Positions 1-12,378 of a DNA stretch of 64,000 nt are shown here, one piece after another. The position numbers and the translations under genes were made by a program. Position 1 is the stretch's first letter. Each line of letters opens with the position of its first letter. The stretch is from Chrysogorgia sp. JL179-B06 (taxonomy: Eukaryota > Cnidaria > Anthozoa > Scleralcyonacea > Chrysogorgiidae): positions 604,001 to 668,000 of the forward strand of contig JAYKKM010000418.1 of NCBI GenBank assembly GCA_035772405.1, written 5' to 3'. A model generated the notes under the pieces. It ran no database searches. It saw only the letters and a program-made list of their open reading frames with translations, and was not told the origin of the DNA.

Positions 1-182
1 ATGTAAGAAGTTAGGAGTTGTGGTTCAACAAACTAGTATAGAACATTCGGAGCGGGTTTGTTCTCCGTGTGGCAGGAAAATAAAGAACGCAGCGGAAATT
101 GTCTCATGGCTCAACGAAAAACTAGAGCTCAACAATTCGTTATATGTTGACGAACCAGGCCATCGACAAAAACGTGTTCTGT
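1..182 (+). pseudogene. fragment of a Cys-rich coding exon, unclassified
   Basis: An open plus-strand frame with no start runs in from the window edge and stops near 182. It contains a C-x2-C pair (CSPCGRKI) followed by an amphipathic stretch (AAEIVSWLNEKLEL). I recall similar C-x2-C plus helix blocks in multi-copy uncharacterised anthozoan proteins, but I cannot name the family. It overlaps the helicase fragment on the other strand, so at least one is a relic. Low confidence. Confidence 0.25.
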
Positions 183-370
183 TGAGCTTCACCGTCTGAA
201 TTTTTTATATTTGTAAACGTTTCATAGATGAGGCTTTTCCCAAAACCAGTTGGAATAACCGCTAGCACGTCTTTGCCTGCAACGAGATGTTTTATTGCTT
301 CTTCTTGTTCGGGTTTTAGTTTTCTTAGAATTCGCAGACAAGCGTTTGACCAATCACAACTCGCGTTCAC
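140..370 (-). pseudogene. RecQ-like / DEAD-type helicase fragment
   Basis: The minus-strand reading has an incoming Q-like motif (LKPEQEEAIKHLVAGKDVL) followed by a Walker A loop, AVIPTGFGKSLIYE, the usual start of the RecQ/superfamily-2 helicase core. Only about 50 residues match. After YETF the reading changes to unrelated sequence and stops, and no later helicase motif (DEAH, SAT) follows. It is therefore a single exon remnant or a truncated copy of a family that is multi-copy in cnidarian genomes. No function is expected from this fragment. Confidence 0.55.
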
Positions 371-1110
371 TGGCGAACGCGAGTAATGAAAAAACCTGGG
401 GGTTGCTTACAGGCTCTCCTTTCTTCCCCTCCCCTCTCCCCCCTCCCCCGAGAGCCAGCTACGCAGGCTAGTTAGAAACACAAATATACACAATCAGAAG
501 CTCAGTCTCAAATATTGTCATACCGGGTTTAATATTACCCAAGCAGGGTACGGGATTAGGGTAAGGTTTGGGTTAGGACTATGTTTTGAATTGCGGATAT
601 TTATATGGAAGTCCGAAATCACAGCATGGTTGCGGAATTACAAATTGGCAATAACACCTGAAACTAAAAGGTTCTTTGTAACGAATTACCATAACTTCAT
701 TTATATGTAAGGCACGTTTATCTGGAGGATTTCGGATATCCTGGTTAGTTTTTCCGCATATAAAAAGGATTGAGCTCTGTACATACGACAAAGTTTGTCT
801 TTACAAGTATTTTTTGAACAACCTTTTAATTGTTAAGGCCTGTTTGATCATGTATTTGGAAAATAATGCAGCCGTAGTCAATCAAGCGAGCTTGCACGGG
901 GGAGACTAGCCGTTCTCATGTAAACACATGATGAAATTCAGCTGATCAGGCCAGCTCGGGAAACCAAGTGTTCCCGTGATCACTTGCGATACTCGACTAT
1001 GTAACCTCTAACTAATACTAACCCTAATATGAAGAACTCTGACGATAATTCACCTGTCTAATTCACCATACAGCTTTAGTCAATTAATTAATTCTTGTAA
1101 TCAAAATAAA
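371..1110. other. no gene seen
   Basis: Holds a C/T-rich stretch near 416-455 and otherwise unremarkable AT-rich sequence. No coding signal or clear repeat was found. Confidence 0.5.
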
Positions 1111-1218
1111 TTCAATCATGGTTTTTCTATTATACACAACAACGTCAGAAGCCTGAGACGCAATCTAGAAAATTTTCAAACTCATGATTTGCTAAGCGAA
1201 CTCAATTGTAACTTCAGG
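1111..1218 (+). pseudogene. LINE endonuclease N-terminal fragment
   Basis: The plus-strand reading gives HNNVRSLRRNLENFQTH, the typical opening of the apurinic-type endonuclease domain of jockey/CR1-like LINE ORF2 (the 'HxNxRSL' strand, then an alpha helix). Only about 36 residues remain before the frame breaks. It is a dead, short fragment; relation to the plus-strand LINE at 6688 is possible but not shown. Confidence 0.5.
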
Positions 1219-2735
1219 GGAGCCCAGTGGATCGGAGTATGAAAAAGGTTGTTATAGTGTCTTTCCGGTAAGGGGGGTGTCGGGGCGTGTCCCCCAGGGA
1301 AATTTTAAATAATTTTGCGGCAATTTCTGGACGAATTTTTGTGGAATTATGCCATTAGATAATTGTTAGCATTGTCCTTTTTGGCGTTTATATCGTGCTT
1401 ATAATTATTGTCAATGTTTACCTATTTTGAAAATAGCACACACAGTTACAGCGTCACAGATTTACTGAACGTACTAAATGGAAACTAAAGACGGAAAAAC
1501 ACCTATTCCAAGATTTGGATATGACGTTTTCCGTACGTTTTTATGAGTTATGTATGTTGTTTTGTCATCTATAAGCCCTATAGGCGTTGTTTTAACGTAC
1601 GATATGATGTATCAACGTAATCACCCTTTTACTGCTGAATCTTAAATTAGAAATGAGTTAATCTTTCTAAAACGATTGTAGTGCATGTAGTCCGTATGAA
1701 GCCGCAGTTCTCCGGAAGTTGACGCCGTCCTGAACATGTGAAAATGCTCTTAGATATAGTTTATAGAACAAGAACGGCATTTAGATATATTTTCTTGCAA
1801 GTCATTCAATTTCTTTTAAATAAATCTCTAAATTCCTTTTCTCCGAAAGCATTTTCTCAAAAAACATGGCGACGGGCAACGTATCCCAGGTCCAGGGCCC
1901 TGTGTATTTTGCCCCCTCTGCCCCCCGCTCTCGCCGGTCCTACCTATATAACTAAGTAACAACGAGCGAGCACCTGAAACAAACAAACAAACAAACAAAC
2001 ATAATAAACAAAAATAAATAATAATAACAGTGTCGTTCGAAATTTAAACAATGAATGTAAATGTCAAGTCGAAGTTTGATACTTAACTGGATATATGTCT
2101 TCGAAACGTACACAAAGAACCTTCAAAGTCATATTACAACATATAAATTAATAAAGACAAATTTCAACTTCATACCGTCAAAATTGACTTAAACTAGTAG
2201 AAACAATCTTAAGATTAAACACTTTATCGCCTTTTTATAGTTTCAACTTACAATTTTCTAGCGTATAAAGTATTTGATAGTTATAACCTTTTTGAAGATT
2301 TGCTCACCTTGAAACAATAGACCCCTTGAAGTGACTTCAAAAGCAGTCTATTTGGAGGGTAATTTGTCAAATCGAAATCTCCACCGTTCAAAGTCGTTCA
2401 AAGTAGCGCATACCCCCAATACAAATTACATAGTTTAAGGGGCCGATTACATGAGGCGAGTTGGCCCGGTTAATCGAGGTGTGGCGGCCTAGTGAGATTG
2501 TCACACGTGCTGAGATTGTATCTCGGATTGTGTAATCGAATGGTAATGACCAATTCAAGGCGCAAAAGTGCCTTGAAACAATTGATTCATGACATTTTCA
2601 TTTTGTGGATAATTTCCCAGGAAGAAATCTAGAAATTAATTGAATCTGAAATCCTATGTTGTTGAAACATTGCCATGCAGGCGTTTAAGGCTCAAGTCGC
2701 TCAACCAAAGTTATCTTAAACCTTTTGCCAAATAA
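1219..2735. other. no gene seen; short (AAAC)n
   Basis: AT-rich sequence with a short AAAC microsatellite at about 1977-2001. The open frame at 1738-1959 has no recognisable domain. Nothing else is supported. Confidence 0.5.
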
Positions 2736-3403
2736 TAATAATAATAGATGGTTTATTCAAAATACTTTCGCACTAAGCGTGAATTGCAGTATTTTTACAA
2801 GTTTCAAGGAACTGGTATTACAATATTAAATAGATAAATTACAATAACTAATTCAGCTATAATATAAAGGGAAAACCATTTATAAAAGCTATGTTAAAAA
2901 AATATTAAGTCTTGATGGAAAGAAACTCTTTTTGAACCTGTCGGTTCTGCATCTAAAGAGGCTATAGTGACTGGTGTATCGCAAAGTGTGACGTGGCCCC
3001 AGGTCTGAGGTAGGAGATGATCGAGGCGCGAGGATGGTACAGAAATTTTGTTCAGGATTTTCACGCAAAGAACGTCACGGCGATCAGACAGGCGAGGAAG
3101 AGCAGAAGTTTTAAGGGCAACGGAGTAAGACAGATACGGATAGATAATACGTAATACACGACGCTGTATCTTTTCTAGCTTGTCTGAGAGGTAGAGGGGA
3201 ATGGAGGTACTCCAGATCGCGCAACAATATTCAAGAATAGATCTAATAAGTGAAGTGTATAAAGTTATGAGGTCTTGTGCTGGAACGCCGGAGTTACATA
3301 ACACACGCAAGATATGAAGCCTCTTGGCAGCTTTGAGGGTGATCGAGTCAATATGGGCGTTCCACTTTAGATCTTCCTGTAAGATAACCCCCAGCACTTT
3401 ATA

Positions 3404-4560
3404 TCAGTTGACCCTCTCCAGAGGCTGGGTGTTGATATACAGAGAGGTGGACAGCTCCTGAGGGACGTCACGAAGGAAGGATACGGTAAAGTCCTTACAC
3501 TTCTTGGGGTTTAGTTTCATATTGCTAGCAGCGGACCAGGAAGAGATTGTGTCGAGGTCGTCTTGTATGGATGGCGGAGAGTTTCGGTGAATAGATTGAG
3601 AGATTGACAGGTCGTCAATATACATCCAAGTACTTGACATCAAAGAAGAATGGCTGACTAGGTCGTTAACCATAATCAAAAATAGGACAGGCCCAAGTTT
3701 GGTACCTTGCGGGACACCAGCAGTGACAGTGCAGGCCCAGTTAGAGGTGAACTGACCAATCCTAACAGACTGCATTCTACCGGACATGAAGCAACAGATC
3801 CAATGGATCAGAGACCTGCACACACCAATATTGATGAGCTTCGTGATGACGATGTTATGGTCAATCCGGTCGAACGCTTTACTGAAGTCTAGGAAGCTGA
3901 CACGAAGATATTTCCCAGGGTTGTCAAGATGTTTTAGCCAATTGTGAATCATGTCAAGAAGACAATATGTGGTAGAACTGCCTTTAAGGCAGCCAAACTG
4001 TTGTGGATCGATTTTGTGACTAATATCTGAAATAACCCAATTTACTACAAAGTCCTCTAACACCTTAGAAAGACAGGCTGTCAAGGATATTGGTCTGAGG
4101 TCACCCTCTTCTGATACCGGCTGAACTTTCGTAATATGTGTTATCTCAGATCTTTTCAAGAAGTTGGGCTGACACCTTCGGACAGAGAAACATTGAAAAC
4201 ACGTGCGACGGGCTCAGAGAGCTCAAAGGCAAATTCTTTGAGAATGCGCGCTGGAATCTTATCTGGTCCACTTGCCTTACACGGGTTGAGTTTGGCGAGT
4301 TTCCTGTAGACTTCCAATTGTGAGATCACAGGAGGTGGTTCGCGCGCTGGTAGGAATGATGGTAAATTGCTAATATCCAAAGGAGGGATATCTGCATTAA
4401 CAGATAGGAAGAACTTGTTCAGGTGTTCAGCAAGTTCAAAGTCGGTCAAGACAGACCCGTCCTTCTCAATTGTAAAGGGTTGGGATTTGTCAGACCTACC
4501 TGATAATCTGTTCACTAAGCACCACCACTTCCTACAATCTTCGTTCTTGAGGTTTTTCAC
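3404..4560 (-). pseudogene. LINE reverse transcriptase domain
   Basis: Two adjoining minus-strand frames encode the RT. The upstream part (4156-4560) carries the linker and KASGPDKIPARILK, the usual RT motif 0/1. The downstream part (3404-4159) has LRPISLTACLSK, QFGCLKGSST, the catalytic block FLDFSKAFDRID, AGVPQGTKLGPVLF and MYIDDLS. The two catalytic Asp of the YIDD box and the Asp of the first block are present. A frameshift at 4156-4159 separates them. The C-terminal part continues at 2894-3397 after another break. Confidence 0.85.
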
Positions 4561-5295
4561 CTTAATGTTGTAGAAGGATTTCTTGCAATTGGCAATTTCA
4601 ACCTTAACCTTATTCCTGTAATGCTTCCAGAGGACGGGGTCAGCACTGTTGAAGGCTCTCTGACGTGCTCTTATCAGAGACTTGATGTAGGGTAAGATCC
4701 ACGGCTTATCAGAGATGTGTAGCCTGACAGACTTTAAAGGAAAGAATGAGTCAATGTAGATGTAAGTGTAGATGACAAGGAGTTGGTCAGCTCGTTGACA
4801 GTGGGTTGATCCAGGTCAACAAACCAGTTAACGCCGCAAATCCAACGACCAAAAGTATCAAGCCCCGACTGCGGAAAACTGCGCGAATAACGCCTAGAAA
4901 AACTCTTAGTATTAGAGTTCGCATGCCGAGCTTTAGGAGACCAGTGTACAATATTGTGGTCTGAAATACCTAAAGGAGCAACTATTACAGGCTTCTGGTA
5001 GTAATTGTAATTATTACAAATTATAAGGTCTAAGATGACCTCCACCAGAGGGTGGGGCTATCAACAACCTGTTTTAGGTCGAGGTCAGCGGTAATATTAG
5101 AGATATCTAGTTTGTTGAAGTCGCCTAGGATAACTAGCCCGCAATCAGGATATCGAATGCGAATAGAATCTGAAGCTCTTACAATATAATCACACAAATC
5201 TTTCTGTTCTTGGGCAGGTTTACCTGGAGCATTGTAGACAGCACACAGGGCGATACTAGACAAAGGTCTTGGCAAGCGATGGCAGTGCCGTAGCA

Positions 5296-5857
5296 AAGTG
5301 TCAAAAAGTGGGGGGCAGCTGTGGATTACTAGCTCCCACGGGAGACCCTCGAAATTTTGGGGAACAAATTCGGCACTACCGGGGTACCCTTAGTTTGTAC
5401 AAATTCAAATTCAGGTTATCAATCAAAATAAATTAAAATCTGCTTTTACAGTATTAAAGTTATTAATAAAATATATACAGAACATAATCCAGAAGTACAG
5501 TACTCATACAACGCATTCAAATCAACCTTGGTCCAAAAACCGCACGGCGTGATTCCTTTCGTTGAATAAAGAAAAATTAGTCAGAGTTTCGGTTAAATGC
5601 GGTAAAAAAGTCCCGGTTCGGGCAAAAACATTCCGATAACGTAATGTGATTCCGTAAAACTTGGTGCACCATTATTATAAAGTCTGCACGAAGTTAATTT
5701 TCGTATTTTGCAAATCACAACGTCAGTTTTCAAGTTACATTAAAGTTAATCTGTTCAGTTTCACTTTAATTTAACAAATAAACTCATTTTTAGGAATTTT
5801 TCTGAGAAAAATTGGGGGGGGGGGGGCAGCTGCCCCCCTGCCTCCGCCCCCATCCAA
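5296..5857. mobile_element. insertion inside the LINE, flanked by 10-bp direct repeats
   Basis: The 10-mer TGCCGTAGCA occurs at 5286-5295 and again at 5858-5867. LINE endonuclease coding is recognisable on both sides (about 5870-5975 and below 5285), so the 562 bp between are foreign. The insert has a G-rich left end and, at the right end, a run of G followed by CAGCTGCCCCCC, a local G/C hairpin at 5814-5838. No ORF is seen. It is probably a non-autonomous element; the direct repeats are best read as its target-site duplication. Confidence 0.65.
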
Positions 5858-5975
5858 TGCCGTAGCAGGCAGGAGCAAGAGCCATAAGCACTCAAACTCA
5901 GGACATTCGAGGTCCACACGGCGCTTACATGGGATCATACACCTCCGTCACGGGCTTCGCACCTATCCTTGCGAT

Positions 5976-6687
5976 GAATATTGTACCCCCCAATAGATCG
6001 CTATGAATATCAGGTTTCAGCCACGATTAGTGATTACAGTGATGTCGGTCTGGCGCTGCGAAAGAAACAGAGAGAGCTCATTAATCTTGGGCAAAAGCGA
6101 TCGGGAGTTCAATTGCGCCTTATCGAAAGGAATGAGCACTACAGAGAATCTTGGTATATATGCGAAAATCCCTTCATCAACTACAAAATGATTGACTGGA
6201 ATAAATTTAAAATAGCTGATACCTCAACATCATTATTATGTGGACTCTCAACCGGAACAATATAATATCGTATTCGTAAAAAAGTTACTTTTATAAACAA
6301 CACAAATGAAAAACTGGTTGTAGAAAATGGTGAACATGGAAGTTGAGAACTTGTAGATTTAATGAAATTTATTTAATGATCCAAATTTTTATCCGAAAAA
6401 GCTTTCCTGGATAATTCTATACCGACATATATAACTTCTTCAAAAGAGAGCAATCTTAGCACAGGCGACATTTATTAGAGGCCCAAACGGTCAGTGCGCA
6501 TGTCCAGTACAATCTCAGCACACCTGTTAACCGAGTTGGAGATTCCTCGATGAGGCGGGCAAGCTCGAACTAGCCGGGATGAGTTTTGAGTTGACGACGA
6601 TGATTTCAACCCAAAAAATGTATACAAGTTTACCGTTTCTGCCAGGCTGGTCATGCAGCTGTACAAAACCTAGAAAAGGCTTTTACT
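5976..6687. other. no recognised gene
   Basis: An open plus-strand frame of 94 codons at 5981-6265 has no domain I recognise and lies between two LINE copies; it may be a remnant of mobile-element coding sequence. The rest is featureless. Confidence 0.4.
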
Positions 6688-7980
6688 TTGATATCGATTC
6701 CTAACCCGATTCCTAACTCGATACCTAAACCGATTCCTACTGAAAACGAAAACAATGTAGATGAACTGTTCTCTGCATTTTATAATAAGCTAGACAAAAC
6801 AATAGATAAGCATGCCCCGTTAAAACAATCTCAACTCGCAAAGCAATTAAATAAACCATGGATAACAAAAGGATTGATCAAATCAATCAAAATAAAAAAT
6901 AAACTTTTTATTCAGGCGATAAGAATAAGTATAAATTATACAGGAACAAAATGTTATTGCTTACACGTCTCAGCAAAAAGCTTTATTATCACAACTATTT
7001 TGAAACTAATATATACATAATATGAAAAAACCTGGGAGGGCATAAATAACCTCATCAACCGCAATAAGAAAGTAATAAACTTATAAATACCCTTAAATGT
7101 CCCAAGAAAGGAAGGACACAAAATCCAGGTGAGATATCCAATATTTTTAATAATCATTTCGCCACAACAGGCCACAAACTTGCCTCAAAAATACCATATT
7201 CTACAATACAATTTAATACTTACTTGCCTGAAACTAATATACCGGTTTCTTCATGCGAGATAGAATTAAAAATAATGCAGACTCCACTCAACAAAGCCTG
7301 TGGATTATATTCTTGTCCTACTCGTATTTTGAGGTATGCAAGGTATATAATATCACAGCCTTTGTCTAAGATTATTAACAATTCGATTAATCATGGAGTT
7401 TATCCTAATAAACTGAAACATGCTAAGGTAATTCCGATCTATAAAAGCGATGATAATACAGATCCTGGAAATGATAGACCAATTTCTCTGCTTTCGATTT
7501 TCAACCGAATATTTGAACAAATTATGTATAATCGACTCAAATTATTTTTTGACAAGCTGTATCAATCACAGTATGGCTTTCGTGAAAAACATTCTACTCA
7601 ACATTGTAAGTCAAATACAGACTAACATGGATAAACATTTATATTCGTGTGGTATTTTTATTGATCTGAAAAAGGCATTCGACACTGTGGACCACTCAAT
7701 CCTATTAAAAACAACTTTACCATTATGGAATAAGAGGAATAATTAATGATTGGTTTTCCTCTTATTTAACTGAACGAACTCAAGTAACTCAAGTCGGATC
7801 TAATGTATCTGACAAAGTAAACATACTATGTGGTGTGCCACAGAGTTCAGTATTAGGACCTTTACTTTTCCTTATATATATCAACGATATTTATTTTTCC
7901 TCTGACAAGTTTAAATTCTATTTGTTTGCCGATGATACAAATCTGTTATATGCAGATAAGAAGTTAAAATCAATTTGGTA
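6688..7980 (+). mobile_element. jockey/CR1-like LINE fragment (plus strand)
   Basis: Plus-strand frames give, in order, a linker (HAPLKQ...PWITKGLIKSIK), the RT N-terminus (LNKACGLYSCPTRILR; HAKVIPIYKSDD; RPISLLSIFNRIFE; YGFREKHST), the first catalytic block (FIDLKKAFDTVDHSILL), GVPQSSVLGPLLFLIYINDI and the catalytic box FADDTN near 7926-7943. Frames change near 7010, 7600 and 7740. The copy ends sharply near 7980 where BEL/Pao sequence starts. It lacks both endonuclease and 3' end and is inactive. Confidence 0.85.
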
Positions 7981-10740
7981 TCCATCTCCTTCAAAGCCGT
8001 GGCGTCTATAGTTCGTTGCGTGCTCCCACGAAGTTTGTTCCGTAGTCGGAGCGAACTTGTTCAACTGAACCCCTAGCGAGAAATCTGGGTAGACCGCGTT
8101 AACTTGATAAAACTCGAAGTATCCAACGACTCAATAAGCATCATGAATATTCATACAGATGAAAATCACTGCCCAGCACTTATTGTGAGCAACTCCTCCT
8201 CTCGTGCGTCGGGTTTACTACCTGCCACGGTCCAAAGACATCGAGACCAACATAGGTAAAGGGAGGAGCTCGGTTTGACGCGTTCAACGGGAAGATCGGA
8301 CATCTTTTGGTGCTGCTGCTTTCCTCTCAGTTTCCTGCATTTGACACACTGGTGTATAACTCTGTTCACGAGTCGTTTGGCTCCGACGTGACTATATCCA
8401 GTAACCCTTAGCTCTGACCAAGCCGAGCGCGAAATGACGCCCTTGGGTGCTTGACTTCACAATGGAGATGAGACTTGTGATGAGACTTGTGACGTGGTGT
8501 GATCCTGGTATAGAATCAGTGGATGACGTTCTTCGCTGGTCATGAGGTCGACTTTATGGAGGCGTAGATTAGCAGTGGCCAACATAGCTTTAGTTCGTTG
8601 TAACAGGTCAATGGCTTTTGCAGATCCAGATACGGACTTGAGCCCGTCGTCTACATAGGAATCTTTGTCTACGAATTATTTTGCATCGGATCCAAATTTG
8701 ACCTCTCCGACTTGTGTCGTCTTTCTAAGACCATATGTGCATGGCAACTGCTGGCAATGACGTGTTGCCAAAGAGGTACACTTTCATCCTGTACTCCATG
8801 ATTTCTCCATCAGGATTGTTGTTCTTATACCAGAAGAAACGTAGTCTCTATGGCCCTCCTCCACGATAAAGGAATTGAACATTTGCTCTTTGTCGGCCAT
8901 AAATACCACGGAGTTTCGACGGAAGCGTAGGAGAACACCACGATAGCTGCTCGTAAGGTCGGGGCCAGAAATGACGGAGCAGTTTATTCAGAGAGTACCA
9001 TCGGTTTATGCTACTGAATCGATGACCACACGAATCTTCTTTGGTTTTTGAGGATGATAAACACCAAATTGAGGTAGGTACCAGCATGGTTTAGTCGAAA
9101 CGGAATATTTCGTTGGAATCATGGCCTCGGCGTGTCCGTGGTCGAAGATCTTCTGCATGAAGTTAAAATAATGCTGTTTCATCTGTGGTTTCCGATCAAA
9201 TGTTCACCGCGTGATCAAGACTTCCTTGCACGAATACCTCTTTCCTTCGATCATCCACGATGTGTCGACAGAGTCTGAGTTGATGTCTTGGGTGATGTAA
9301 AAGACATTTGGGCATATAGGGGAAGAATAGATAACCGTCCATTGTCGAGTACGCGTGTCTTTAAGGTCGAGATATCTTCCAGTATGTGTGCACCATCTTA
9401 GTAGACATGCGTTGCCGAAGATGACCCATCCGAGTTCAAGTCGCTGAGCCCAAGGAGCGTTTCTTACTCCATTACGTGATTTATAGATCTTGTGGAGTGG
9501 TGGTGCGATCTCTTGCAATCAGCAGGAGAATGTCGGTTTTGTCGCTGAATTCCGGTATCTTTTTGGCGATTGGGTGATTTGGATGAGCCATGGCTACCAT
9601 TGGCGTGTGGATTTCCTCCTTACTATCTGGGATGGAATCCAATGATTCGATGACGAGGCCTTTCACACGCCTCTCTTCAGTCTGGGTAGTCGCGCGCACG
9701 TCCTTAATGTGTAAGACGTTTTTTCTCCATCCAACTTTAGAGATTTTGCAAGTGAACAGGTACTTTGGTCGTCAATAACCACGTAGGTTTTAATGTTAGC
9801 TAGGCATATATTTGAGCATAATTTCCCACCTGGTTTGTTGCCATATCTCAGTGCACGTCGTTCTAATTGCTCTAGCGTTCTCGTCCTGCTGTTGGATTCT
9901 TTCCCACTCTCACGTTGGGGCGGGCCGTCCTTTCGCTCCCGCCTTGCTTTTTGACATCCTGCTCACTTCATCCCTGTCTCCCCGCGTGTAGTGCAGATAA
10001 ATGTCTTTCGCTATGGAATTTTGTGCATTCAATGGCGGTCTTACATTATTTGACCAAGTGAGTGCATGAGACAACACAGCGAAAATATATGCGGTTCTTT
10101 CTCAGTAGATCTATTCTCTCGTCGAGGGACTAGGCTCGGAAGGCGCGGCACTTGTTCAGGCGCGGATGACGTTTCTGATGGACAACGCACCAATTGCTGG
10201 GATCTTAGGTGTTCCTTTGATTGCCAGCTGTGGGATCGGTGATATCGGTCTTAGCAACCTTGAAATCTTGTTTTGAGCCTGGGTGCCTTGTGCCGAACTT
10301 CCTCGGTTGAGTTTTCTTTCAAGGATTTCCATGGCCAGATTTGGGTCGTTTCTCTCGAGGGATATTTCTTGGATGAATGTGGCAAACTCCATGAATGGTG
10401 GGTAATCCACATTGTGGGCTTTCTTGTAACGGTAGGCGTGTCTCTGCCATCTGTTTTAGATATCTCCACGGAGTTTATTGAGGACTGGTTTCATGTAGAT
10501 GGGTTCATCGAGTATTCTAAGGCCATGGAGGCCACCATCTTGTTTGGCACAGCTCTAGCTCTAGCAACAGATCTCCTAGTTCTCACAGCTTCGTATTATC
10601 TTCAATCCTGGGGAAATCGCTTAGATTATTCAAGTGTACTTTTGTTATGACGGATTTGGAACCAAATCGCTCACCCAATTTCTTCCATTCCTCGGTCACA
10701 CCCAGAACTGGATTCTTCGTGTAAGCGCAGCACCTTTGAT
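7981..10740 (-). mobile_element. collapsed BEL/Pao LTR retrotransposon
   Basis: The minus strand reads as a decayed BEL/Pao gag-pol. From right to left: a gag-like block with YPPFMEFATFIQE (10156-10410); the A17-type protease region (IPDSKEEIHTP and DILLLIARD near 9500-9700, then LGWVIFGNAC near 9400); RT with FGVYHPQKPKKIRVV near 9000-9080 and a YVDD box near 8640; then directly the integrase zinc-binding block VIHQCVKCRKLRG...MSDLP (8250-8369). RNase H and part of RT are missing, so pol was internally deleted. No LTRs were found, and stops and shifts are frequent. Confidence 0.8.
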
Positions 10741-11384
10741 TTGTTAGTCGTGTACTCGAGTGATAACTCTTCGCTTGAGGGGTAGAATTATGTAGAATTA
10801 TGAATAGAATGGTGTAGAATTAAACAACGCAAGTATAACTCCGCTATATCACATATTTTGCACTTTTTGCATATATTCGCCACTTCTAAGTCAGTCAGTT
10901 TTATAATGATCACATTTTAATCACTGGTAGAACAGTAAAATAAAGATTTGTGGGAGGTAAAATACAATTTGGGACACGTTATTGGACTATTGGCCATATG
11001 TATTTGTTTGTCATCACTGTTGCTTTTCCGTCTTGTATGTGTTTATTTGTCTGACGAATCTAATAAATAAGAAACAATTCTAAAAATATCATCTTTTTTA
11101 CATTTTTGCATTTATTTTTAAGTAATATAATAGGATGACAAACGGAAATTTTAAAAATCTTTTGTATATATTTGGATAAAGTGAAATAAAATCTGAATAA
11201 CTAATTTTTTCATCACCTTCCTGCATACAATGCATCACGAAAAGTACTGGGGGAACATCCGGATTCAAATCTGTGAAATGTGTATATTTTAATTATAAAT
11301 TTTAAGTCACATTCTCATTTTTCCATAACTTTATACCCTGCATGCATTTTCTAGTTTATAAGTTAAACGTTTTGTATGTAAAAT
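10741..11384. other. no gene seen
   Basis: AT-rich sequence without recognisable coding or strong repeat structure. Confidence 0.45.
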
Positions 11385-11525
11385 ATCATACACAAGAAGG
11401 TGTTTATTATCTGATTTGAAAACACCGAGAAGTGTGTTGAAAAATGAGGTGATAGCCGACTAGTTTTTTAACCAACTTCGAGGTGTTTTCGAACAGATAA
11501 TAAACGCCTTTCGGGTGTATGATAT
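11385..11525. repeat. foldback element A
   Basis: Imperfect inverted repeat: the left arm contains ATCATACAC...GTGTTTATTATCTG and the right arm its complement (CAGATAATAAACGCC...GTGTATGAT). The centre carries a second pairing (CGAGAAG / ACTTCGAGG). No coding. It resembles the other foldback units nearby and is probably a non-autonomous DNA element or part of one. Confidence 0.65.
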
Positions 11526-11616
11526 AGCTTCTCAAACCAACCAGTATTTTAAGAGAAAAGTTGGCTTAATTTATGAACGTTTATTACCACATTTACCAAC
11601 AACGTCTCGGTTATGA

Positions 11617-11784
11617 GTTTGAGAAGTAATAGATCAAACACGAGTTTGAGTGTTTCATCAGGGGTTCCAAACACGAGAAAACAAATGAAAACCGAGGGCG
11701 TAGCCCGAGGTTTTTATTGTTTTCGAGTGTTTGGAGTCCCCTGATGAAACACGACAAACGAGTGTTTGATCTAGCTTCTCAAAC
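11617..11784. repeat. foldback element B
   Basis: Inverted repeat with arms starting GTTTGAGAAG and ending CTTCTCAAAC; inner pairings include AGATCAAACA / GTGTTTGATCT, TTTCATCAGGGG / CCCCTGATGAAAC and CCAAACACGAGAAAACAA / its near complement. The small loop contains the palindromic GGGCGTAGCCC, a loop style repeated at 12730 and 13645. Confidence 0.7.
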
Positions 11785-11940
11785 GAGTATTCCTTGAGCG
11801 ATTTGCTCCCATAGCGATTTTATTTTAATATGTAGATTAAGAAATGTGATCCAGTTCACTAGGAAGTTTCCTACAGGTTTTCATTGGGTATCAAAACTCA
11901 TGCATGTGATGCGGTATACGTTCATGGATTGGCTATGATA

Positions 11941-12000
11941 ATTCATGAATTATTAATGAGTTTGAGAATACTATTTCTCAAATCATTAATAATTCATGAG
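11941..12000. repeat. hairpin with ATTAATAATTCATGAG arms
   Basis: The 60 bp form a hairpin: CATGAATTATTAATGA on the left pairs with TCATTAATAATTCATG on the right, with GTTTGAGAA / TTTCTCAAA inside. Similar ends flank the hairpin at 12379-12470, suggesting one larger composite foldback of about 11.9-12.5 kb. Confidence 0.6.
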
Positions 12001-12378
12001 CAAATTATTCAATCAGATCTTCTAAATTGAACCACGTGATGACACTAGAAATGCCAGTAAAGTACTGGGCAGAGGACTAGAAATATTTTTTCCAGTCCAA
12101 GGACAAGAAATAATATTTCCAGTCCGGTGCTGCGAATATGACGTCAATAATTAATCGAGCATGAATACATACCGAAAGTTTAAGGCCGCAATGAAAACGC
12201 TAGCATGCTGTTATTCAAATAACTGAAGACATAAATTTTCTGCACCAAATTACATCATCCACCATGTATCATTAATAATCCACTTAGGGATTACATTTAT
12301 CATTAATAATCCACTTACGGATTACACTTAGGGATTACACTAATTAATTTTGAGAAGTCATTCAAAGGCCTCGAAATC

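Larger units (their letters stand above)
2736..5975 (-). mobile_element. 5'-truncated jockey/CR1-like LINE with nested insertion
   Basis: A minus-strand non-LTR retrotransposon reads from about 5975 to 2736. In order it shows endonuclease pieces (about 5975-5870 and 5285-4740, including the LGDFNK active-site block and SDHNIV), a linker, a reverse transcriptase with a YIDD catalytic box, and a C-terminal region. The 3' end abuts a short ATT-type tail at 2735-2748, as many CR1/jockey LINEs do. The frame shifts several times (for example near 5040, 4740, 4158 and 3400), so it is not active as is. A separate sequence is inserted at 5296-5857. Confidence 0.85.
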
